Shown here piece by piece: positions 56,887 to 64,000 of a stretch of DNA of 64,000 nt (position 1 is its first letter; each line of letters opens with the position of its first letter). The stretch is from Acinetobacter chengduensis (GTDB taxonomy: Bacteria; Pseudomonadota; Gammaproteobacteria; Pseudomonadales; Moraxellaceae): positions 100,020-164,019 of the forward strand of contig NZ_RCHC01000009.1 of NCBI RefSeq assembly GCF_003664645.1. The letters run 5' to 3'. The notes below the pieces were generated by a model that worked only from the letters and a program-made list of their open reading frames with translations, did no database searches and was not told the DNA's origin. The position numbers and the translations under genes are program-made.

Positions 56887-57468
56887 GCGTATTTCTCCAG
56901 ATAAAGCATATTTATAATATTTAGATTGAATTAGTTTAATTCTGCCGTTTGAACTAATCAATCAATGAATACACAGACGGATGTAAATCATCATGCCGTC
57001 TTCATCGCCAAATCTCATATCCATATCGGCGATTCTGCTTCAAAGCCGATTGAGTCTAAAGCAACTGTTTTTGAATCTCAAATCACTTTTTATGATACAA
57101 AAATATGACCTGTAAAACTTGGTCTATGAATGCTTTGACGATTTATTTAGCTCAAAGCTATCATAAAATAAACTAGCGAAGAACATGCCAAAATTAGACC
57201 AACAGCGTAGTTTTTGTAAAAGTGCTTTTAGCTATACCTAAAATACATGACCAAAACATGAATAAGACATGCTAGAACTACTTTTACACTTAGATATTGA
57301 AGAGATGAAATATAAGACATTCCTATCCTGATCATCTCCCCTCTATCATCTTGCCTAAATTGCGTTAAAATGATGCTGTTTTCGGTTTTATCTAAACAAA
57401 GCCGTCTTGTGAGAAAAACAAAACTTGTCTATCTTAAAACTTAAACTCTTCGCAGCTCGGATGCGTGT
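56887..57468. other. 582-bp region between ppnP and recN
   Basis: Largest gap in the window. It has a possible 47-codon reading frame (56965-57108, separate entry), an inverted repeat ATCGGC (57025-57030) / GCCGAT (57045-57050) inside it, and about 360 bp of AT-rich sequence before recN. I see no LexA-type CTG-N10-CAG box ahead of recN. Confidence 0.4.
56965..57108 (+). CDS. Possible 47-residue protein (low confidence)
   Basis: Frame beginning MNTQTDVNHHAVFIAKSHI and ending ITFYDTKI. Codon choice looks coding-like (GCC GTC TTC ATC GCC AAA), and the composition is not that of random AT-rich sequence. There is no ribosome-binding site before the ATG, no hydrophobic segment and no recognised family. 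It may be a small protein, a remnant of a larger gene, or chance. Confidence 0.22.
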   Translation: MNTQTDVNHHAVFIAKSHIHIGDSASKPIESKATVFESQITFYDTKI

Positions 57469-59130
57469 ATGCTGACACATTTAACTCTGATCAATTTTGC
57501 ATTAGCCGACCATTTAGCCATTGATATTGAAAAAGGTTTTAACGTACTCACAGGTGAAACTGGTGCGGGTAAATCCTTATTATTAGATGCACTTTCTGCT
57601 TGTTTAGGCGAACGTACCGATACCAATTATGTGCGTTATGGATCAGATAAAGCCGATGTTACAGCCACGTTTAGTTACCAAGAAGCCTCTCCAGAAGCTC
57701 TTTGGCTCAAAGAGCAAGAATTAGACGACGAGTCTGGTGAAATTCATTTACGTCGCGTGATCTTCGCGACAGGTCGCAGTAAAGCCTGGATTAACGGCCG
57801 ACCAAGTAGCTTATCTGAGCTTAAAGAATTGGGACGTTTACTCGTTCAGCTCTATAGCCAACATAGTCAGCAGCAGTTACTTGAACCGCCGTATCCAAAA
57901 CACTGGATTGATCGCTATAGTAATTTTCATGAGCCAGCCCAAGCCGTCCGTGATGCGTATAGTCTGTGGCATAAAAATATTCGTTTACATCAAACAGCAT
58001 TGGATGCTCAAGCCACACGTAAGCAAAGAATTGAAACCTTGAACTTACAGCTGGAAGAGCTCGAAGAACCTGTACAGTTGGACTATAAAGAGATTGAACA
58101 AGAGTTCGATCGCTTAAGTCATCATGAACATATTATGCAAGACTGCGGTTATGGTCTGGCGGCCTTAGACGATGCAGAACAGAACATTAACCAAGAACTT
58201 TCGTCTATTTTACGCCGTTTAGAATCGCATGCAGGGCGTAGTGAACAACTGTCTGAAATTTACAATGCTGTGCTGAATGCACAAAGTGAATTGGATGATG
58301 CGACGACTAACTTACGTCAGTTCATTGATCGTCAAAGTTTCGACCCTGAACGCATGGAAGAACTCAATACCCAGCTTGAAGTGTTCCATCGTTTGGCACG
58401 TAAATATCGGACGCAGCCTGAACTTTTAAAAGAGCAATTTGATGTTTGGCAAACCGAATTACAGCAATTACATGAATTGGAAGACCCAGAAACACTTGCC
58501 GAGCAAGTCGAGCTGTCTTATCAAGACTTTTTAGCCAAAGCTGAACATTTAGATGATATTCGTCGCGAAGCCGCAACACCCTTAGCCAAGCAACTTACAG
58601 AGCAAGTCAAACAACTAGCTTTGCCTGAAGCACATTTTGAATTTAAGTTTGAACCGCTCGAACAAGCTTCAAGTGAAGGTCTGAGTTTCATTCAATTGCT
58701 CTTTACTGCAAACAAAGGCATTCCTGCACAGCCACTGGCAAAGGTTGCTTCTGGTGGTGAATTGTCACGAATTGCCTTGGTTATGCAAGTGATGAATGCC
58801 GAAAAAACCGATGCCGAAATTATCGTTTTTGACGAAATTGATGTCGGCATTAGTGGGGGTACAGCAGAAATTGTCGGCCGTTTATTGGCTGATCTGGCAC
58901 AGCATGTACAGATTTTGTGTATTACCCATCAAGCACAAGTGGCCGCACAATCAGATCAGCATCTACTGGTTAAAAAGCGTCAGACCGACCCTGCCAGTAG
59001 TACAATTTTAGAATTAGAAGAAGATGGTCGTATTCAAGAGTTAGCGCGAATGACAGGCGGTGTCGAGATTAGTGAAACTACACTCCAACATGCCAAACAA
59101 TTGCGTAATCTCAAATTTCAACATGCTTAA
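57469..59130 (+). CDS. recN: DNA repair protein RecN
   Basis: SMC-like ATPase for double-strand break repair. Walker A GETGAGKS (29-36), two coiled-coil arms (about 165-220 and 300-370), signature ASGGELSRIAL and Walker B IIVFDEIDVGISGG, with His-switch TH in CITHQAQVA. 553 aa. No clear SOS operator is seen upstream. Confidence 0.97.
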   Translation: MLTHLTLINFALADHLAIDIEKGFNVLTGETGAGKSLLLDALSACLGERTDTNYVRYGSDKADVTATFSYQEASPEALWLKEQELDDESGEIHLRRVIFATGRSKAWINGRPSSLSELKELGRLLVQLYSQHSQQQLLEPPYPKHWIDRYSNFHEPAQAVRDAYSLWHKNIRLHQTALDAQATRKQRIETLNLQLEELEEPVQLDYKEIEQEFDRLSHHEHIMQDCGYGLAALDDAEQNINQELSSILRRLESHAGRSEQLSEIYNAVLNAQSELDDATTNLRQFIDRQSFDPERMEELNTQLEVFHRLARKYRTQPELLKEQFDVWQTELQQLHELEDPETLAEQVELSYQDFLAKAEHLDDIRREAATPLAKQLTEQVKQLALPEAHFEFKFEPLEQASSEGLSFIQLLFTANKGIPAQPLAKVASGGELSRIALVMQVMNAEKTDAEIIVFDEIDVGISGGTAEIVGRLLADLAQHVQILCITHQAQVAAQSDQHLLVKKRQTDPASSTILELEEDGRIQELARMTGGVEISETTLQHAKQLRNLKFQHA

Positions 59131-59162
59131 CTAGAAATGAGTGCAATATTCCAATTAAAACA

Positions 59163-59187
59163 CGCCAAATACAAAAAGTATTTGGTG
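59163..59187 (+). terminator. Hairpin after recN
   Basis: 10-bp stem CGCCAAATAC / GTATTTGGTG with loop AAAAA, 32 nt past the recN stop. No T-run, so termination by this hairpin alone is uncertain. Confidence 0.45.
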
Positions 59188-59263
59188 AATTCTCATTCCT
59201 CTTGTAACGTGTAATAAATTAAAGATCATAAAGACAATCATAGAGATAGGGAGACGCCCTTCG

Positions 59264-59818
59264 GTGAGCAAACAATATCTGACGCATCAATGTTTGATTG
59301 CCCCGCCAGATATGCAAGATGAATTTTTTGCAAATACGGTGATTTATTTGGCACGCCACGATGAAGATGGCGCGCAAGGCATCATCATTAACCGCCCTTC
59401 TGGCCTGCAAATTAAAGAGTTGCTCAACGATTTAGAAATTGAGGCGGATAATGTCAATCCACATGAAGTCTTGCAAGGTGGGCCTTTACGTCCAGAAGCA
59501 GGTTTTGTGCTTCATACGGGTCAACCTACATGGCATTCATCCATCGCAGTCGGTGAAAATGTCTGTATTACCACATCAAAAGACATTTTAGATGCGATTG
59601 CACATAATGAAGGTGTTGGTCGCTATCAAATTGCTTTAGGCTATGCCAGCTGGAGCAAGAACCAATTAGAGCAAGAAATTTCTCGTGGTGATTGGCTCAT
59701 TTGTAACTCCGATATGGATTTAATTTTTAACCTGCCATACAGCGACCGCTGGGATGCAGCCTACAAAAAAATGGGCGTCGACCGTAATTGGCTTTCTTCC
59801 GAGATAGGACATGCCTGA
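59264..59818 (+). CDS. YqgE family protein (UPF0301)
   Basis: 184-residue conserved protein of the YqgE/AlgH family. Motifs: [32 protein letters not shown] in parts, [10 protein letters not shown] and [16 protein letters not shown]. The start is GTG at 59264 with GGGAG 10 nt upstream. It overlaps ruvX by 8 nt, the usual yqgE-yqgF pairing. The molecular role is not settled in the family. Confidence 0.92.
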   Translation: MSKQYLTHQCLIAPPDMQDEFFANTVIYLARHDEDGAQGIIINRPSGLQIKELLNDLEIEADNVNPHEVLQGGPLRPEAGFVLHTGQPTWHSSIAVGENVCITTSKDILDAIAHNEGVGRYQIALGYASWSKNQLEQEISRGDWLICNSDMDLIFNLPYSDRWDAAYKKMGVDRNWLSSEIGHA

Positions 59819-60254
59819 TTTATCTTCTCCCCATTTAATTATGGCCTTTGACTTTGGTACACAGAAAATGGGCATGGCTGTTGGCCAGTCCCTCATTGAA
59901 AGTGCCAACCCACTGGCGCTATTTCCCATGAAAGATGGGATTCCAGTTTGGGATGATTTACTTAAAATTGTGAAACAGTATCAACCGACTTTATTTTTGG
60001 TCGGTCTACCGCTCAATATGGATGACAGCGAATCAGAACTTTCTGCTCGAGCACGTAAATTTGCACGTCGCTTACGCCATCAAACTAACATTGAAACTTT
60101 AATGGTCGATGAACGTCTGACCACACGTGAAGCACGTGATGAACTCGATCACTATCAAGCGCAAGGTCGCGGTAAAAAGCTATCTGCGGACAGTATCGCA
60201 GCCGCTTTATTTATCGAAAGTTGGTATCGAAATCCTGAAGGTCTCACACCTTAA
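59811..60254 (+). CDS. ruvX: Putative Holliday junction resolvase / pre-16S rRNA nuclease YqgF
   Basis: RNase H-like fold nuclease, thought to finish 16S rRNA 5' processing. Catalytic acidic motifs are [33 protein letters not shown] and the final [10 protein letters not shown]. 147 aa. It overlaps the upstream yqgE. Confidence 0.93.
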   Translation: MPDLSSPHLIMAFDFGTQKMGMAVGQSLIESANPLALFPMKDGIPVWDDLLKIVKQYQPTLFLVGLPLNMDDSESELSARARKFARRLRHQTNIETLMVDERLTTREARDELDHYQAQGRGKKLSADSIAAALFIESWYRNPEGLTP

Positions 60255-60271
60255 TCTGAACTTTCAGGCAT

Positions 60272-60303
60272 AAAAAAAGCATCTTGATTCAGATGCTTTT
60301 TTT
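60272..60303. terminator. Bidirectional terminator between ruvX and the efflux operon
   Basis: AAAAAAAGCATCT-tgattc-AGATGCTTTTTTT between convergent genes. Confidence 0.92.
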
Positions 60304-60332
60304 AGATGAATCATTGAAATGAACGATATTTC

Positions 60333-61346
60333 TTATTTCTGCTCTTCTAAAATATGAACTGTTACTGTACGGCCCGCTACAAATGCCAATTCATTTTTAG
60401 GAACTTCATCTAAAACAATTTTTACAGGAACACGCTGTGCCAAACGTACCCAACTGAAGGTAGGGTTTACATTCGCCAACAAGCCTGTGGTTGAAGTTCT
60501 TTCTCTATCTTCAATACCTGAAGCAATCCCTTGTACATGGCCTTTTAAAATATGAGAATCACCCATTAATTGAATCGATGCGGGTGCGCCCACATAAATT
60601 TTATTTAATTTGGTTTCTTCAAAATAACCGACGACATACAATTCTTGACGATCAAGTAGCGCTGCAACAGCTTGACCTACTTTGACATAATTACCTTCTT
60701 TTAATTCAAAGTTAGATAATGTGCCATCTGCGGGTGCAATCACTTCTGAACGTTTTAAATTCAATTGTGCTAAGTGTAAGTTGCTGGTTGCTACTTCAAT
60801 TAATGCTTTTTGTTGAACGATATTCGCCTTGGCTTGCTCAATCGATGCCTCTATTTGTTGATGCTCTGCATGGGACTGATCTCGTTGCGCGAACATTTGA
60901 TCTTGTTCTTGTTTTGAAATTGCACCATCCATTAAGCTTGAATAACGGCTTGCATTTTTGTCTGCTAAATTTCTGTTGGCTTCAGATTTTACAACATTGG
61001 CTTTGGCTTGAAGTAATTCTGCTTCTGCCGATGCTAAAGTAGCCTTCGCTTTTGCCAAATCAGATTTTGCCTGCTCGACATCTAGTGATTGGCGTGCAAC
61101 ATCGATTTTAAAAAGAACTTGTCCTTTTTTCACCGTTTGGTTGTCTTGCACCAAAACTTCAGTAATTAAACCCGACACATCCGAAGATACCTGAATCACA
61201 TCCCCTCGAACACGTCCATCACGTGTCCACGGCTCTGCATTGTAATAGTTCCAAATATGTATAATTGCCATTATCGCAAAAATAGCGACAATCAATAGAC
61301 CTACAGGTCTTATGATTTTACGCAAATCAAAAGATGCCATTTTCAT
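60333..61346 (-). CDS. HlyD-family efflux adaptor (AaeA/EmrA-like)
   Basis: Membrane fusion protein with one N-terminal helix (about 14-33), a biotinyl-lipoyl half motif VSSDVSGLITEVLVQDNQTVKKGQVLF, a long coiled-coil hairpin (about 85-195), the second half LNLKRSEVIAPADGTLSNF, and a beta-barrel domain. 337 aa. It is the last gene of a three-gene operon with a DUF1656 protein and an FUSC protein, and links the inner-membrane pump to an outer-membrane channel. Substrates are probably aromatic acids or other amphipathic compounds by analogy. Confidence 0.9.
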   Translation of the reverse strand: MKMASFDLRKIIRPVGLLIVAIFAIMAIIHIWNYYNAEPWTRDGRVRGDVIQVSSDVSGLITEVLVQDNQTVKKGQVLFKIDVARQSLDVEQAKSDLAKAKATLASAEAELLQAKANVVKSEANRNLADKNASRYSSLMDGAISKQEQDQMFAQRDQSHAEHQQIEASIEQAKANIVQQKALIEVATSNLHLAQLNLKRSEVIAPADGTLSNFELKEGNYVKVGQAVAALLDRQELYVVGYFEETKLNKIYVGAPASIQLMGDSHILKGHVQGIASGIEDRERTSTTGLLANVNPTFSWVRLAQRVPVKIVLDEVPKNELAFVAGRTVTVHILEEQK

Positions 61347-61377
61347 TTTACCTCGTTCATTTCAATTATTTGTGTGT

Positions 61378-61584
61378 TTAAACAAAACACACGATAAAAC
61401 CCCAATGGATTAGCCATAGTAAAATGACGTAAAGACATAAATAGAAAACACTGGGTAATGGGATCCACCCTTTTTCAATTAAGGGATCTATGCCTAATAT
61501 CACCAAGCGCAACACACCGTAAGCCAGTACGCTCTGAACCAAAAGCATGGGTACATAAACACCATATATATTGAGTTCACCCAT
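61378..61584 (-). CDS. DUF1656 small membrane protein (AaeX-like)
   Basis: 68 residues, two transmembrane helices (about 10-30 and 46-66), starting MGELNIYGVYVPML, the usual DUF1656 pattern. It lies 2 nt after the FUSC gene and 31 nt before the adaptor, as in AaeX-type efflux operons. Role unknown. Confidence 0.88.
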   Translation of the reverse strand: MGELNIYGVYVPMLLVQSVLAYGVLRLVILGIDPLIEKGWIPLPSVFYLCLYVILLWLIHWGFIVCFV

Positions 61585-61586
61585 GT

Positions 61587-63668
61587 TTATGCTCCAACCA
61601 AATGTGCTTGTGCAGTTTCATCAAAAGTTGCATGACATAAACTGCTTTGAATGTTGTTAAGTGAAATTTGTAGACGCTGAGAAACATCCAGATTGTCTAT
61701 GTCTAAAACTTCAATTTTTAATGTTTGAATTTGGCTTAATATTTCATTTCTATACTGAACTTCTGGCTGATATAACTCTTTCGCACGGAAATAGTCATCC
61801 AAAGCAGACTGTAACTGAGCCAAACTTAGGCAAATTTCAGGCTCGTCACTCAACTTAGACATCAACTCTTGAATACGGGTTAAATCAATCACCGCACTCG
61901 ACTCAATCAATGCCAAATTAATATTTTTCTTTAAGATGCTGGATTGCACCACTTTGCTATTAAGAATACCAATCCGATCAAACATGCCACGTAAATGAAT
62001 ACGGAAGTTCACTCCATAAGGAATATATAAGGCTTGTCTAATATCTTTATAATGTAATGCCAAAATCCGTTGAGCCGTGATATCTGGTGACATGGCTCGA
62101 ACCAAATGAATGATGTACACCGAAATAATTGGGCCAATCACCGTGCCAATAGAGGCATCAAAAAAGAAGACTTGATCCAAAGAATAGCGATTTTGAAAGT
62201 TTAGCCCCATAATTGCTCCCATGAGGACAGGCAATGCCAACCCTGTTAATGGCGGATGAGGGAACATCATTAAACAAAGCATCACAAATGGCGCTAAAAC
62301 CAAACCTAATTGCCAAAACTCAGTGACGTGCGGAAAAACACCGTAAGCATAAATAAAGACAATAATCCCCGCATAAATATTCCCACGAATAAACATTTTT
62401 AAAGCAGGTACAGGATTGTCCATAGATGTCAAAATACACGCACTGATCGCAGCCATTTCAGCCAGCATAAATGCCGCCTTCCAACCACTAATAATCCAAA
62501 AACCTGTGGCAATCAGCACAATTAAAAATGCAGAAACACCGCCTCGAACCGCCATCCCATGATCACGGTGCAGACTTGGATAAGTGGTGGTTAATGGCGC
62601 AACACTTTCGGGTAAAGATGCATCACCATTTTGTATACGTTGCCAAATGAGTTTAATGGCACGGACATTCTGAATAAAATGGCGAATATCCATTTTAAAG
62701 CTTTGAATAATGACCTGTTGTGCTGATGTTGCAACCGCCGATATATTAGCGAAATCTTGCTCAAAAGTTGCTGGTAAGCGATTTAATTCACTTTCTGGAA
62801 AATCTTCCTTGTTATCCAAAAATTCAACGATATGTTTTCTTGCCAACTCTAATTGTGATCTATAGCTTGTATCAATTTCATCTAATTGTTTAATACGTTC
62901 TGCCATCGCAACCAAGTTACTCACCAACATACTCAGTTGATGCAATAATTCTTGTAAGGGTTTGGTCATCCCCTTTAATGTTGATTTTTCATAGGTTAAA
63001 TGCACTGCCATAACATGAATATCAGCAACATCACGTGCAATAGCATTGAGCGCCGTACTGTAATTTTCTAAGGCTTTTTCATCTATTAATATTTTTTCAA
63101 AAAGCTGTTTGGTATCTAGTAGCGCTTTAGACACACGGGTTTTAACAGCAGGCCCAATATGCATTGGAAAAATAGTGGTCGACACAATCGCACTACATAC
63201 AACGCCAATGGTAATCTCTAAAAACCGCCCTACAGCCATATCAAATATAGAGCTGGTATCGATGTTATAAATCACGTTATAACAAATAATCACCGTGGTA
63301 TAGCCAGCCAACATAAAGACATAACTACGCGGGGTTCGGTCTAAAAGTGAAATATAAAGACAAAAGCCCACCCAAAAGGCCAAAAAGAAAGTAAATAGCC
63401 AAGGGGTGTTAATTAAATGAGGCGTAACAACTACACAAACGACAGCACCTAATAATGTCCCTAAAACGCGATAAATACTTTTAGAAGACGTCATGCCCGC
63501 ATAAGGATTGGCAATAACAAATACAGTACCAATGGCCCAAATGGGATAGGCCAGATTTAAAGAGAATGCAACATAAAGCGAAAGCATACCTGCTAAAAAC
63601 GTTTTAGTCGCAAAAATCCAGTCCATTTTATTCGGACGAAATGCAAGCAATTGTTTGGTTAGTAACAT
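61587..63668 (-). CDS. FUSC family inner-membrane transporter (AaeB-like)
   Basis: 693 residues with two membrane bundles (about 15-165 and 385-525) separated by and followed by soluble helical regions, the fusaric-acid-resistance/AaeB layout. Helical segments include LAYPIWAIGTVFVIANPYAG and GMAVRGGVSAFLIVLIATGF. It is the first gene of the operon; the order pump-DUF1656-adaptor differs from E. coli aaeX-aaeA-aaeB. A regulator gene may lie beyond the right window edge. Confidence 0.9.
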   Translation of the reverse strand: MLLTKQLLAFRPNKMDWIFATKTFLAGMLSLYVAFSLNLAYPIWAIGTVFVIANPYAGMTSSKSIYRVLGTLLGAVVCVVVTPHLINTPWLFTFFLAFWVGFCLYISLLDRTPRSYVFMLAGYTTVIICYNVIYNIDTSSIFDMAVGRFLEITIGVVCSAIVSTTIFPMHIGPAVKTRVSKALLDTKQLFEKILIDEKALENYSTALNAIARDVADIHVMAVHLTYEKSTLKGMTKPLQELLHQLSMLVSNLVAMAERIKQLDEIDTSYRSQLELARKHIVEFLDNKEDFPESELNRLPATFEQDFANISAVATSAQQVIIQSFKMDIRHFIQNVRAIKLIWQRIQNGDASLPESVAPLTTTYPSLHRDHGMAVRGGVSAFLIVLIATGFWIISGWKAAFMLAEMAAISACILTSMDNPVPALKMFIRGNIYAGIIVFIYAYGVFPHVTEFWQLGLVLAPFVMLCLMMFPHPPLTGLALPVLMGAIMGLNFQNRYSLDQVFFFDASIGTVIGPIISVYIIHLVRAMSPDITAQRILALHYKDIRQALYIPYGVNFRIHLRGMFDRIGILNSKVVQSSILKKNINLALIESSAVIDLTRIQELMSKLSDEPEICLSLAQLQSALDDYFRAKELYQPEVQYRNEILSQIQTLKIEVLDIDNLDVSQRLQISLNNIQSSLCHATFDETAQAHLVGA

Positions 63669-64000
63669 GTCTTTCTCAAAGATAGTACTTTAAAAACCAC
63701 AATTCAGGAGTTGCACTGACAGTGATGCCTTTACCTAAGCGTAAACGACATAAAATGCTATGTCTTCTTAGATATGGTTAAAAAAGTAAGGAATTTGGCG
63801 AAAGAAGAAATCAACCTATTACGCAGATCAATAATTCGCCATTAGATATTTTGATTGCATTTTTTCAAATTTAAAAAAATAAGTCAATACAAATTATCTA
63901 ATGGTGATAATTTAACTTGTTTTATTTTTATACTTTCTATTTAAAATATGATCCAAGGACAAAATATTCCTATTTTAAGCCTACAGCGACCATACATAAT
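63669..64000. promoter_or_regulatory. Upstream region of the efflux operon with a spaced dyad
   Basis: 332 bp to the window end with no gene visible. A 10-bp inverted repeat CCATTAGATA (63839-63848) and TATCTAATGG (63895-63904) brackets 46 bp of AT-rich sequence, a spacing that suits a regulator binding two sites with looping or a divergent promoter. Confidence 0.4.

Noticed and set aside
57109..57468. SOS (LexA) box upstream of recN
   Set aside because: No CTG-N10-CAG type element was seen by eye; Acinetobacter is also known to lack a canonical LexA.

Overview
The window looks like a chromosomal backbone segment from an Acinetobacter-type gammaproteobacterium (Moraxellaceae). The basis is AT-rich DNA, an Acr1-type fatty acyl-CoA reductase characteristic of wax-ester-making Acinetobacter, the pilMNOPQ-aroK-aroB and pilBCD-coaE arrangements, and the tpiA-secG-tRNA-rimP-nusA-infB-rbfA order. 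I see no insertion sequence, prophage, integrase or CRISPR array. The genus is an inference; the species is not determined.

Layout. 1-1362: 5' part of gltB (minus strand, cut by the window edge). 1801-9397: minus-strand operon pilM-pilN-pilO-pilP-pilQ-aroK-aroB-SPOR protein (type IV pilus alignment complex and secretin, then shikimate pathway). 9562-12090: divergent mrcA (PBP1a). 12161-12964: rlmA. 13034-20170: upper half of the division and cell-wall cluster, rsmH-ftsL-ftsI-murE-murF-mraY, with no mraZ in front and a terminator straight after mraY. 20520-22789: two tandem paralogous sulfate-binding proteins. 23164-25441: small secreted protein, gltX and tRNA-Glu. 25442-27574: small zinc-ribbon membrane protein, cation diffusion facilitator, Sel1-repeat protein. 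27636-32132: ettA, metY (O-acetylhomoserine sulfhydrylase), acr1. 32355-36097: hisIE, then an unusual pair made of a compact UvrD-like helicase and an ABC/AAA-type protein whose ATPase centre looks degenerate. 36438-42657: six-gene Mrp Na+/H+ antiporter operon with mrpA and mrpB fused. 42756-49967: minus-strand tpiA-secG-tRNA-Leu-4 x tRNA-fMet-rimP-nusA-infB-rbfA. 50246-54699: pilB-pilC-pilD-coaE. 54746-60254: EamA transporter, rlmB, ppnP, recN, yqgE, ruvX. 60333-63668: AaeB/AaeX/AaeA-like efflux operon.

How the genes work together. Two separate loci supply most of the type IV pilus core: the inner-membrane alignment complex PilMNOP with the PilQ secretin, and the PilB motor, PilC platform and PilD prepilin peptidase. 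PBP1a, FtsI, MurE, MurF and MraY cover peptidoglycan precursor synthesis and polymerisation. The transcription and translation block (NusA, IF2, RbfA, RimP) shares its locus with initiator tRNA, present here as four identical tandem copies. The Mrp operon provides sodium and pH homeostasis. 

The most interesting items are the helicase plus pseudo-ATPase pair (33156-36097), the four-copy initiator tRNA array (48111-48645), a perfect 26-bp palindrome at the 5' end of aroK (4273-4298), a perfect 28-bp palindrome over the stop codon of the cation transporter whose core half-site recurs upstream of the same gene (25796-25823 and 26754-26789), and long structured-looking leaders in front of hisIE and the mrp operon.
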